This document shows positions 24,485 through 33,140 of a stretch of DNA of 64,000 nt, piece by piece (the stretch's first letter is position 1; each line of letters opens with the position of its first letter). The notes beneath the pieces were generated by a model, which made no database searches, was not told the DNA's origin, and worked only from the letters and a program-made list of their open reading frames with translations. This DNA is from Turicibacter bilis (lineage in GTDB: Bacteria > Bacillota_I > Bacilli_A > MOL361 > Turicibacteraceae), in the NCBI RefSeq assembly GCF_024499055.1, contig NZ_CP071249.1, forward strand, positions 1,656,001 through 1,720,000, read 5' to 3'. The translations under genes and the position numbers were made by a program.

Positions 24485-25768
24485 TTAATCAACTAAAATT
24501 TCTCGTAACACACGTCCATCTGCTTCAGGCATTTCAAATCCTAAAATAGCTGCACATGTTGGAGCAATATCCACAACTTTAGCAACAGAAAGTTCTTTTC
24601 CTTCTAATACTCCTGGACCACTTAAAATTAAACATGGCTGTTCTCCTTTACTTGGAATATGACCATGTGTCCCACGACTTACACGGTAATCTTCATTCAT
24701 GATAGGATTTTGGTAATCCGCCATAATATTAAATCCAAATGAAGATCCTTCTTTTGCTTCTAAAACAAAGGTGAAGTTTCCATCTAAACGATATGTTTTC
24801 TTCACTTGCTCACGAGTAAAGATATGCTCAATATATAATAACTCACGATTTTCATTTAATAATTGATACACTTTATCTGTTAACTGTTGATCAGTTGGAT
24901 CTTTTAAATAAACATGAGCAGAAACAGCACTTGATTGAACATAGACTTGCCAATCTGTCATGTTTCCTTCTTCATCTACTGTTAACAATCCATTTTCAAT
25001 TAATAATTTATTGGCATTAACGCTCATATCAATATCTACTTGACCGTGGTCTGAACAAAATACAAATGTTGTTTGCTCGTATAATCCTTGAGCTTTTAAT
25101 TCATCCACAACAATAGCTAACATATCATCTAAATACTTATAAGCATCTACTAGCTTTTCAGATAATACACCATGTGAATGACGATAATGATCTGGTAATG
25201 TCATATGCATTAATGTTAAATCTGGCTGATAGCGATTAATCACATATTTTGAAGCTAATGCAGAGAATTTATCTGTTGAATAGTAATTTGGTAATGTCCA
25301 TGCTTCCGCACAGTAATCCCACATTTCTTGTGTTAAAACAGCATTTGAGTTTTTGCGAATTTCTGATTCTTGTTCTTCTTTTGGATAATGAATCCCTGCA
25401 CGTTGAATAACATAGTCTACGTTAGCTCCTACTAAAGTTGGCCAACTATTAATGAATGCTGAATATCCATTTTCTTGCGCCAACTCAGGTAAAATTTGAG
25501 CTTTGTTTTGTGTACGTAATTCATACCAAGGTGCTTTATTCATTAATGGTGTGAACACTTCATTTGTAATAACACCATGCTTTTCTGGATAAGTTCCTGA
25601 TACAATCGAGGCATGTGCTGTATAAGTCATTGATGGATAAACTGTTTCAACTGACTTAACAATTGATGCTTTTTCTAAAATCGGGGCGAATGTCGGTAAA
25701 ATTTTTAAAATTTCAATATCTTTACCAATCATGGCGTCTAAGGAAATTAATAATAATTTTTTCTTCAT
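24485..25768 (-). CDS. Alkaline phosphatase superfamily phosphodiesterase/nucleotide pyrophosphatase
   Basis: About 427 residues, no signal peptide. It has the NPP-type two-metal core: LISLDAM with the first Asp at the N-terminus, the nucleophile Thr in TVYPSMTYTAHASIVSGTYP (about 45-62), HMTLPDHYRHSHG (about 190-202), FCSDHGQVD (about 240) and GTHGHIPSKG near residue 370. Such enzymes hydrolyse nucleotide pyrophosphates or phosphodiesters; the substrate is unknown. ATG 25768 follows GAGAG by eight bases. It is monocistronic. The lack of a signal peptide is notable because many relatives are exported. Confidence 0.88.
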   Translation of the reverse strand: MKKKLLLISLDAMIGKDIEILKILPTFAPILEKASIVKSVETVYPSMTYTAHASIVSGTYPEKHGVITNEVFTPLMNKAPWYELRTQNKAQILPELAQENGYSAFINSWPTLVGANVDYVIQRAGIHYPKEEQESEIRKNSNAVLTQEMWDYCAEAWTLPNYYSTDKFSALASKYVINRYQPDLTLMHMTLPDHYRHSHGVLSEKLVDAYKYLDDMLAIVVDELKAQGLYEQTTFVFCSDHGQVDIDMSVNANKLLIENGLLTVDEEGNMTDWQVYVQSSAVSAHVYLKDPTDQQLTDKVYQLLNENRELLYIEHIFTREQVKKTYRLDGNFTFVLEAKEGSSFGFNIMADYQNPIMNEDYRVSRGTHGHIPSKGEQPCLILSGPGVLEGKELSVAKVVDIAPTCAAILGFEMPEADGRVLREILVD

Positions 25769-25934
25769 TGATTCCACTCTCTTTCTTGCTGTACTCCTCT
25801 AACTTGATGCTACAAATCACTCTATTCATTTATAATGATGACATAAATTAATTTAATTGTCCAACTTTAAGTCGCACACTCGTTATATTTAGGACGTACA
25901 ATATATTAGTTAAATAGGAAATGGAGCGATATTT

Positions 25935-26111
25935 ATGAAATTGCTTAACACACTTCTTATCATTTGCGCTTTTCTGCTCTTTTTTATTGGAATTGAAACA
26001 CCTGTTTCAGTTGAACCAGATATCTCCTATCTTAAACGTTCAACAAATTTAAGAGAATTGGATTTAAGACCTAATATTGAACAGGTGATTAATCTACTTT
26101 ATCCAATGTAA
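25935..26111 (+). CDS. Small secreted or membrane peptide, 58 aa
   Basis: A 58-residue frame with GGAG eight bases before the ATG. An N-terminal hydrophobic segment (LLNTLLIICAFLLFFIGI) is followed by a polar charged tail (LKRSTNLRELDLRPNIEQV). It ends just before a strong bidirectional terminator, so it is a complete transcription unit. No lipobox or known family is recognised. Confidence 0.55.
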   Translation: MKLLNTLLIICAFLLFFIGIETPVSVEPDISYLKRSTNLRELDLRPNIEQVINLLYPM

Positions 26112-26114
26112 AAT

Positions 26115-26152
26115 AAAAATCCATTATTTCATAATGAAATAATGGATTTTTG
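26115..26152. terminator. Bidirectional terminator
   Basis: A stem of at least 15 bp (AATCCATTATTTCAT with its complement) flanked by A5 and T5 serves the 58-aa peptide gene and the minus-strand gene ending at 26156. Confidence 0.85.
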
Positions 26153-26155
26153 TTT

Positions 26156-26458
26156 TTAGTAACCAAAAAGAATTTTATAAATGACGTAAAACCATCCTAA
26201 TAGACCATGGATAATAGCCCATAAGATGGAGTGATGAATACTAAATGAGACAACAACTGCAATCATCATTCCAAGATTATAACTTTTCCCTAAAGCAGAC
26301 AGTACTCCTTTACGAAGTTGATGATGATAATCTTCACGCAATTCTGCTCTTAACTCTTCCTTCAGCTGTTTACGCCAATAATCTTTTTCCGAAGACTGGC
26401 TACCATCACTGATAACTTCTGCTTCTACAACTTCTACTTGCTCTTCATATTGTCCCAT
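26156..26458 (-). CDS. Small membrane protein, 100 aa
   Basis: 100 residues: an acidic N-terminus (YEEQVEVVEAEVIS), a charged helix (YWRKQLKEELRAELREDYHHQ) and two C-terminal hydrophobic segments (LGMMIAVVVSFSIHH, ILWAIIHGLLGWFYVIY). The family was not recognised. It lies 16 bp after hslO on the same strand and probably forms an operon with it. Confidence 0.65.
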   Translation of the reverse strand: MGQYEEQVEVVEAEVISDGSQSSEKDYWRKQLKEELRAELREDYHHQLRKGVLSALGKSYNLGMMIAVVVSFSIHHSILWAIIHGLLGWFYVIYKILFGY

Positions 26459-26474
26459 TGATTTTTATCCTTTA

Positions 26475-27344
26475 TTATCTATTTTTTAATTCCTCTAACT
26501 CCTCAGCTGTAAATTGATAACGTTCCATACAGAAGTGACAAACTGCTTCTGCACCATTATCCTCATCAATCATTGCTTGAATTTCATCTTTACCTAAGCT
26601 CATGATTCCAGTTTCAAATTTCTCTTTTGAACATTTACATTCAAAATGAACATCATGACGATCTAAAATACGAACTTCATCTTTACCAAAAATCGCTTCT
26701 AAAATAGCTTCTGGTGTATATCCTTCATCAATCATTGTAGAAACTGGCTTGATATTAGCTAATGCTGTTTCTAATTTAGTTAGTGTTTCTTCTGTTGCAC
26801 CTGGCATCACTTGAACAATGAATCCTCCTGCTGCACGAACAGAGTTATCTGGATCAACTAAAACCCCAACTCCAACTGCAGATGGTACTTGCTCAGATAC
26901 TGCAAAATAATAAGTGAAATCATCACCTATTTCACCTGTTTGTAATGGAACTTGTCCTGTGAAGTAATCTTTTAATCCTAAATCTTTTGTTACTGATAAT
27001 TGTCCATCTGTTCCAACAGCCATTCCAACATTTAATTTTCCTGAATTATATTGGAAATGAACCTCTGGGTTTGTTACGTATCCACGAACGATTCCTTTTG
27101 AATCTGCATCAACAATGATTGATCCGATGGGCCCGTTCCCGTTAATACGAATTGTAATTGTTTCTTCACCTTTTAATTGACTTCCCATCATCGCTGCAAC
27201 TGTTAAAGTACGACCTAATGCAGCAGATGCTGTTGGCCAACATCCATGACGACGGCGCCCTTCTTCAACTAAATTCGTTGAACTAATTGCAAACGCACGA
27301 ATTTGATCATCAAAGGCTAAAGCTTTTACTAAATAATCTTTCAT
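26475..27344 (-). CDS. hslO: Redox-regulated chaperone Hsp33
   Basis: 289 residues. A cytoplasmic holdase activated when oxidants release zinc from its C-terminal cysteines. The four ligands are present as CKC (about 236-238) and CHFC (about 269-272). The N-terminal core shows TNLVEEGRRRHGCWPTASAALGR and the IRINGNGPIGSIIVDAD sheet. AGGAGG precedes the ATG. In Bacillus subtilis hslO also lies just downstream of ftsH; here a small membrane protein gene on the opposite strand and a terminator separate them. Confidence 0.96.
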   Translation of the reverse strand: MKDYLVKALAFDDQIRAFAISSTNLVEEGRRRHGCWPTASAALGRTLTVAAMMGSQLKGEETITIRINGNGPIGSIIVDADSKGIVRGYVTNPEVHFQYNSGKLNVGMAVGTDGQLSVTKDLGLKDYFTGQVPLQTGEIGDDFTYYFAVSEQVPSAVGVGVLVDPDNSVRAAGGFIVQVMPGATEETLTKLETALANIKPVSTMIDEGYTPEAILEAIFGKDEVRILDRHDVHFECKCSKEKFETGIMSLGKDEIQAMIDEDNGAEAVCHFCMERYQFTAEELEELKNR

Positions 27345-27591
27345 CTATGATTCCTCCTGATTGATAGTTATTTCTTAGGAAATTAGAAACTAATATCTCG
27401 TTTATCAATTTTACACGAATGGTGTCTATTTGAAAAGTTACTTTCATTATCCATCTACTTCATTATCCCAATAACTATATGATTTTTTCCTATAGATAAA
27501 ACTACACGATATATGCATATATTTTACTCTAATTTTATAAACTAATAATGGGCTATTCAACCCTTATTTTTAACGGATAGGGGGATTTTAT

Positions 27592-27924
27592 TTGTACTAT
27601 TTAAGAAATTTTTTAGCATTAGGACTTATTCTTTGTTTGATTCCACTCCTAATTTTCAGTCCAATAAATCTTCAACCCTATGAACGTTATATTTGGATAG
27701 GGATTTTATTCCTTTGGTTTATTCAACGACACCAGATTAATGACCAATGCCTAATTATCCTGAGTGCTTCCTTTCTGACTTTTCTTTTCTTATCCTGTCA
27801 GATATGGGAAATAAGTCGTCGAATTATTATTGGATTAATTTTGATTATTGGAATTCTCTTAATGATTATTATTTGTTCCCTTGATTATACGGTTATCCGT
27901 CACTTAAAACACCGAATCAAATAA
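27592..27924 (+). CDS. Small four-helix membrane protein, 110 aa
   Basis: 110 residues, nearly all hydrophobic, with about four membrane segments (FLALGLILCLIPLLIF, YIWIGILFLWFI, LIILSASFLTFLFLS, IIIGLILIIGILLMIII). The start is TTG 27592, about seven bases after AGGGGGA. The family is unknown. It is a single plus-strand gene inserted between the convergent hslO and ftsH neighbours, with its own terminator. Confidence 0.6.
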   Translation: MYYLRNFLALGLILCLIPLLIFSPINLQPYERYIWIGILFLWFIQRHQINDQCLIILSASFLTFLFLSCQIWEISRRIIIGLILIIGILLMIIICSLDYTVIRHLKHRIK

Positions 27925-27925
27925 A

Positions 27926-27958
27926 AAACCGCTCTTCATACAAGAAGCGGTTTTTTTA
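27926..27958. terminator. Bidirectional terminator after the small membrane protein and ftsH
   Basis: AAACCGCTTCTTG-type stem (AACCGCTCTT with AAGAAGCGGTT) with A6 and T7 flanks. Confidence 0.8.
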
Positions 27959-27973
27959 TATTTATTCAAAAAA

Positions 27974-30007
27974 TTATTCTTTTGTTAAATCAATGATTGG
28001 TAACTTTTCTTTCGAAACAGTTAAGGTTGATTTTAACTTATAGTTACCTTCACGAACTAACTTAAATTTAGGTTGTTTTTTATCTTCTTTTGAATCAGCT
28101 ACACTATAAGCAGTTGTTTCTAACTTCCCTTTTTCAACTAACTCATCAATTTGTTCTTTAGTTAATGTTTCGTATTGTAATAATGTCTCAGCAATTAATT
28201 TTACTAAGTCTTGATTTGATAGTAAAACTTTTCGACAACGATTATAACACTCACTAATAATCTTATGAATTTCTTCATCAATTTGACGTGCTAAATGATC
28301 AGAGAAGTTTTTATCTTTATTATAGTCACGTCCTAAGAAGACATTTCCACTACGTTGTTCGTATTGGATTGGACCTAAATCACTCATCCCATACTCTGTT
28401 ACCATTGCACGTGCAATCGCTGTAGCTTTTTGGAAGTCATTATGAGCTCCTGTTGTTACTTCATTAAATGTAATTTCTTCTGACACACGTCCAGCAAGTA
28501 AACCAGTAATACGGTCTAATAAATCTTGTTTTGTTTGTAAATATGTTTCCTCTTCAGGAAGCATTAAGGCATAACCACCTGCTTCACCACGAGGAATGAT
28601 TGTAACTTTATGAACAACCTCAGCATTTTCAAGTTTGATACCAACAACAGCATGTCCTGCTTCATGATAAGCAACAACACGACGCTCTTTCTTCGAGAAG
28701 ACTTTCGATTTTTTAGCAGGTCCCATCATAACGCGGTCTGTTGCTTCATCCACGTCTTTCATTTGAATTTGCTTACGATTATCACGAGCAGCTAATAACG
28801 CTGACTCATTTAATAAGTTCTCTAAATCTGCACCACTAAATCCTGGTGTACGACGGGCGATATCCTCTAAACGTACTTCAGGTGCTAAACGCTTATTACG
28901 AGCATGTACTCTTAAAATTGCTTCACGTCCTTTTACATCTGGACGACCAATTGTAATTTGACGGTCAAAACGTCCTGGACGTAATAAAGCTGGATCTAAT
29001 ACGTCTGGTCGGTTTGTTGCAGCCATAACAATAATTCCAGAGTTTGGACCGAATCCATCCATTTCAACAAGTAACTGGTTCAATGTTTGTTCACGCTCAT
29101 CGTGTCCTCCACCCATACCAGCTCCACGTTGACGACCCACAGCATCAATCTCATCAATAAAGATGATACATGGTGCTGTTTTCTTAGCTGTTTGGAACAT
29201 ATCACGAACACGGCTTGCTCCAACCCCAACGAACATCTCAACGAAATCTGAACCTGAGATTGAATAGAATGGCACACCAGCTTCACCAGCTACGGCACGA
29301 GCAAGTAATGTTTTACCTGTACCTGGAGGCCCGACTAATAAAATACCTTTTGGTACACGAGCACCCATTTCATTATATTTAGCTGGGCTTTTTAAGAAGT
29401 CCACAACTTCTACTAACTCTTCTTTTTCTTCATCATTTCCGGCTACGTCATCAAATGAAATCCCTTCTTGTTTTGATAACTTCGCACGGCTCTTACCGAA
29501 GTCAAATGCTTTATTATTCCCGCGTTGGGCTGATCTAAACATGAACATGATAACCCCTAGGAATAATACTGTTAATACAGCATAAGATAAGAAACTCCAT
29601 ACCTTACCAATCGTTGGTGCTACACCATTTGTTAAGCTAACATTATGGCTAATAGCTAAGTCACTTATTTTATCATAAGCAGTATCAGCTACAATGATTG
29701 TATAAGGAGTTTCCTTCCCATTAACTTTCATCTTACCTGAAATAGTCCATAAGTTTTTATTATCTTCTCCATCGATTGGACGAGCATCCATTGAAAGGAC
29801 ATTCTCGTTTTCAATTTGTGTAACAAATTCATTATATGTTGGTTCTTCAATAACTGTTTGTTCCGGTTCAATAAATATAAATCCATATAATCCTAAAACA
29901 ATAATAAATAGAATGAAGTAGATTCCAATACTTTGTGGACCTTTTTTATTAAAACTACTTTTCTTTTTAATGCTATTAATCTTATCCTTTGGATTAATTG
30001 GCGGCAT
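27974..30007 (-). CDS. ftsH: ATP-dependent zinc metalloprotease FtsH
   Basis: 677 residues. A membrane-anchored AAA+ protease that degrades membrane and regulatory proteins. Two N-terminal membrane segments (about 20-45 and 140-160) bracket an extracellular loop. The AAA domain has GPPGTGKT (about 227-234), [11 protein letters not shown] (about 284) and the second region of homology [19 protein letters not shown]. The zinc site HEAGH (about 449-453) and the following YGMSDLGP segment are intact. The last 40 residues are lysine-rich. It follows tilS and hpt on the same strand, 15 bp after hpt. Confidence 0.98.
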   Translation of the reverse strand: MPPINPKDKINSIKKKSSFNKKGPQSIGIYFILFIIVLGLYGFIFIEPEQTVIEEPTYNEFVTQIENENVLSMDARPIDGEDNKNLWTISGKMKVNGKETPYTIIVADTAYDKISDLAISHNVSLTNGVAPTIGKVWSFLSYAVLTVLFLGVIMFMFRSAQRGNNKAFDFGKSRAKLSKQEGISFDDVAGNDEEKEELVEVVDFLKSPAKYNEMGARVPKGILLVGPPGTGKTLLARAVAGEAGVPFYSISGSDFVEMFVGVGASRVRDMFQTAKKTAPCIIFIDEIDAVGRQRGAGMGGGHDEREQTLNQLLVEMDGFGPNSGIIVMAATNRPDVLDPALLRPGRFDRQITIGRPDVKGREAILRVHARNKRLAPEVRLEDIARRTPGFSGADLENLLNESALLAARDNRKQIQMKDVDEATDRVMMGPAKKSKVFSKKERRVVAYHEAGHAVVGIKLENAEVVHKVTIIPRGEAGGYALMLPEEETYLQTKQDLLDRITGLLAGRVSEEITFNEVTTGAHNDFQKATAIARAMVTEYGMSDLGPIQYEQRSGNVFLGRDYNKDKNFSDHLARQIDEEIHKIISECYNRCRKVLLSNQDLVKLIAETLLQYETLTKEQIDELVEKGKLETTAYSVADSKEDKKQPKFKLVREGNYKLKSTLTVSKEKLPIIDLTKE

Positions 30008-30022
30008 TTTCGCACCTCTTTC

Positions 30023-30562
30023 TTAATTCATATAGACTTCTTCTTTAAGAATACCTACATATGGTAAATTACGATAATACTCATCATAATCTAATCCGTA
30101 TCCTACAACGAATGCTTTTGGAATATTAAATCCAATATATTTAGGTTCCATGACAACGACGCGTCCTTCTGGTTTATCTAACATTGTTACCACCTCAACT
30201 GAAGCTGCTCCACGATGTTTTAATAACGCAATCACTTTATCTAATGTGAACCCTGTATCTACGATATCCTCAACAATGATGATATGACGATTTTCCACTG
30301 AAGTATCTAAGTCTTTTAAAATTTTAACTTGTCCAGAAGAAGTTGTTCCCCCGTGATAGCTAGAAACATCCATAAATTCGATTTGAACTGGAATGTTCAT
30401 GTGTTTCATTAAATCTCCGATAAAAGGAATTGATCCTTTTAATAAACCTAATAAAATTGGTTTTTTATCCGCATAGTCGATTTCTAATTGTTTTGCTAAT
30501 TCTGCTGCTTTGGCCTCAATTTGCTCAGTTGTAAATAAAATTTCTTTAATATCGTTATGCAT
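30023..30562 (-). CDS. hpt: Hypoxanthine phosphoribosyltransferase
   Basis: About 179 residues. It salvages hypoxanthine and guanine to IMP and GMP using PRPP. The PRPP-binding VEDIVDTGFTL is in the middle, LLGLLKGSIPF and the flexible-loop MDVSSYHG before it, and the base-binding GYGLDYDEYYRNLPYVG at the C-terminus. I prefer ATG 30562 (MHNDIKEIL), which has GGAGGGA at a workable distance and overlaps the tilS stop by eight bases. In Bacillus subtilis TilS and HprT also influence ftsH expression, and the gene order is the same. Confidence 0.96.
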   Translation of the reverse strand: MHNDIKEILFTTEQIEAKAAELAKQLEIDYADKKPILLGLLKGSIPFIGDLMKHMNIPVQIEFMDVSSYHGGTTSSGQVKILKDLDTSVENRHIIIVEDIVDTGFTLDKVIALLKHRGAASVEVVTMLDKPEGRVVVMEPKYIGFNIPKAFVVGYGLDYDEYYRNLPYVGILKEEVYMN

Positions 30563-31934
30563 CTTTTTCATTCCCTCCACGGTGGCAATAATCAATTGTA
30601 ATTACATGACCTTTTACTTGTCGATGACAAAGCGCTGACTTTTTTAAAAGCGGGATCCAAATGATTTGATCATTGGCATCTGTTACAATAGGCCAAGAAT
30701 CTCTTAGTACCCTAGGAATCTTATTTTCAATCATAATTTCCTTTACTTTTTTAGATCCATAATCATTCATTAACTGAATACGATCGCCTGGTCTACGCGT
30801 TCTAACTTTTAAAGGTAATTCTATTTCATTATAACACAAATGAACTTTATTAATGCAAGATTTTTCCGTTTTTTCATCGACTTTGTTCTCACTTACTTTA
30901 ATCACAGAACCAATGGGTAAAACTGTCCTTGTATCAAATGATAGAACCACTTCATAGTCATGCTCCAATAGAGGTATTGTAGAGAATTTTACTACATCAT
31001 ATGCGATTATACAACTGATTTGATGTGGTAAGGTTAACATTAAATTAGGCTTCGGATTTTTAATAAGTTTTTGAATTTCTTCAATATGCATCGTTTGAAT
31101 ATCTTTGAGTGTAAACTTCTGTAAAATCCGTTTAATAAGACGTCTCATTAAACTTGGAGGTAATTCTTGAAGAAAACTTCGCGAGACTTCAAAAGTTCCT
31201 TCACTTTGAAAAACATGACTCATTAATTGATCAACTTGTGCGGAAAAGTAGGCTTCATCTTCACTTAATTGCTCACTAATCATCCTTGCATGTTCATAAA
31301 TAGATGGACTTTCTTTCACCAACTCCGGAACAATATACTTTCTAATACGATTTCTTGTATAAACATCACTTTTATTAGATTCATCTTCCCTGAACAAGAC
31401 TTGCTCTTTTTCACAATATTCATAGATTTGTTTCTTAGTAACAGCAATTAAAGGTCGAACAACTTTTAATCCTTCATTTATAGTCGTTGGTTCAATGCCA
31501 ATTAAACCACTAGGAATATTTTGATATAAGAACCGATGAAGCTGAGTCTCTAGTTGATCATCTGCGTGATGTGCTGTCACTAAACATCCCGCCCCGTAAT
31601 CGTTGGCTACTGACTTAAAGAACTCATAACGTTTATTTCTCGCATATTCATGAAAGTTTTCAACCTCATTCGTTTTAGGTAAGTAATAGACCTCATAGGG
31701 AAGATCATAAGCACGTGAAACTTGTTCAACTAAGATTTCATCTAACTCTGAGTTTTCTCGTTTTTTATGGTTAACATGAGCCACGATTAAACGTAGTTGA
31801 TGAGTTGTAGCAAAGTGCTTCATGAAATGCAATAATGCCATCGAATCCGCACCTCCCGACACAGCTACAATAACCGAGTTGTTTTTCTCAAATAAATTGT
31901 ATTTTTTTATCGTCTCTAATATAACCTTTTGCAT
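30555..31934 (-). CDS. tilS: tRNA(Ile)-lysidine synthetase
   Basis: About 459 residues. It converts the wobble cytidine of the CAU anticodon tRNA-Ile to lysidine using ATP and lysine; essential. The PP-loop VAVSGGADSMALLHF is near residue 22-36 and HHADDQLETQLHR near 130. The C-terminal domains include LPLKVRTRRPGDRIQ and KVKEIMIENKIPRVLRDSWPI, the usual TilS end. AAGGAG lies about 12 bases before ATG 31934; an in-frame ATG at 31961 has no such site. A TATAAT (minus strand near 31985) gives it a promoter independent of the RNA gene upstream. Confidence 0.96.
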   Translation of the reverse strand: MQKVILETIKKYNLFEKNNSVIVAVSGGADSMALLHFMKHFATTHQLRLIVAHVNHKKRENSELDEILVEQVSRAYDLPYEVYYLPKTNEVENFHEYARNKRYEFFKSVANDYGAGCLVTAHHADDQLETQLHRFLYQNIPSGLIGIEPTTINEGLKVVRPLIAVTKKQIYEYCEKEQVLFREDESNKSDVYTRNRIRKYIVPELVKESPSIYEHARMISEQLSEDEAYFSAQVDQLMSHVFQSEGTFEVSRSFLQELPPSLMRRLIKRILQKFTLKDIQTMHIEEIQKLIKNPKPNLMLTLPHQISCIIAYDVVKFSTIPLLEHDYEVVLSFDTRTVLPIGSVIKVSENKVDEKTEKSCINKVHLCYNEIELPLKVRTRRPGDRIQLMNDYGSKKVKEIMIENKIPRVLRDSWPIVTDANDQIIWIPLLKKSALCHRQVKGHVITIDYCHRGGNEKDA

Positions 31935-32055
31935 TAAAATCTCAAACTCCTTATAACTCATAAAAAACGCTTATAATCTATTATATCCATTTTGAGGTAA
32001 AAAAAAAGTATCGCCTAAAGTTTCATACACTTTTTCCCCATTATCCAATTATAAT

Positions 32056-32350
32056 TAAAAACGATCAGATAAAATTCTGATCGCTTTTAATTGTAATGAG
32101 CTCTATTACAATCTATAAACTTGCACAAAAGGTGCGTTACTAAAGAATATTAAACAAGATTACTTGCGCACATAATCTTATTAATTTCCTTAGCCTTAAG
32201 CATCAATTTTTATTAACAGATAAAATTACTTATTAGTGGTCCTTCATCTTAGGCGGACCTCCGAATACGGCCCTGTATCCGGTAAAAACGATATTTCTAT
32301 CGTGGCATCTATTCAATTGTCTGTCCGAACACGGCTTCTCACATGGAAAA
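32056..32350 (-). ncRNA. Candidate structured non-coding RNA, about 290 nt
   Basis: Locally GC-richer than its surroundings and without a coding frame. On the minus strand a TATAAT (32361-32356, context TGTAGTATAATAG, almost the same as the promoter of the RNA at 19.8 kb) leads into a chain of stable hairpins. GCTTTTC/GAGAAGC lies at the 5' end; CGGAC (32327-32323) pairs with GTCCG (32258-32254), enclosing ACGATA-GAAA-TATCGT and an 8-bp hairpin 32282-32275/32268-32261. Further hairpins AAGATTA/TAATCTT and TTGTAAT/ATTACAA follow, and a terminator (32083-32077/32068-32062, U5) closes it. No known family was recognised. It could be a free RNA or a leader of tilS. Confidence 0.65.
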
Positions 32351-32616
32351 GCACTATTATACTACATTAATTTTTTGAGCCACCAGCAAACGTTGGTAGC
32401 TCTTTTTGTTTTCTTAGAATCTTTTCTTAATTTTAAATTACTTATGTATAACCACCTGGATATTTGACTATAATAAATAATCTTTGATTTATTACTTCAT
32501 ACATTTTTATTCTCATCCATTCTTTATGGCTCTTTCTAGAGTATGAATTCATAAATCCTTTCATATTTTTAATCTTCGTCTTACTCAAGACTTCATTCAA
32601 TTATTAAGTGATCGAT

Positions 32617-33140
32617 CAACAAAATTGGCTCCGACCCCAATTATGAGATATTCTATCTATAAGATAGCCTCTACTTTTATAAATTCCTGTACATAAAATC
32701 AATTTCGTTTCTGATTTTTTTAAATTGTGGATAAGTTCCACTATTAATATGCCCACTCCGACTGGAACCTATTAATCAATTAACTCGCATATACATTCTT
32801 TAACTCATTTTAATCAGATTAGCTCTGACCTTAATCTGATTTTCATACCTATTTGTTACAAACTAGCTCTGAATCTGGATTTACTTACCAAACTCATACA
32901 CATACTCACACATGGAAAACTTATCTCAACTCCATCCATACGTTTTACCGACTAAATCATTCATCTGATTCAATAATTAATTTTCTTACATTTTGAAACC
33001 TTAATTATCATACTACCCTACTATTAAACTTTAGCAATTTTTATTACTAACTAAACGTCCCTATATTAGCTCAACGTTTTACATATAGATCATTAAACTT
33101 CATACACACATCACACACTAACTTACTCGCACACTTTTTT
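32617..33140. repeat. Degenerate left flank of the tandem array
   Basis: Diverged copies of the hairpin core of the 74-bp repeat precede the regular array. AAATTG-GCTCCGACCC-CAATT is near 32625, GTTCCA...CTCCGAC-TGGAAC spans 32745-32780, and AATCAGATT-AGCTCTGACCTT-AATCTGATT is near 32815. The loop GCTCYGAC is kept while both stem arms change together. There are no protein genes here. Confidence 0.5.

Noticed and set aside
31712..31727. parS-like sequence GCACGTGAAAC inside tilS
   Set aside because: Only about 10 of 16 positions match the ParB consensus and the other half is not palindromic; it is explained by the coding sequence.
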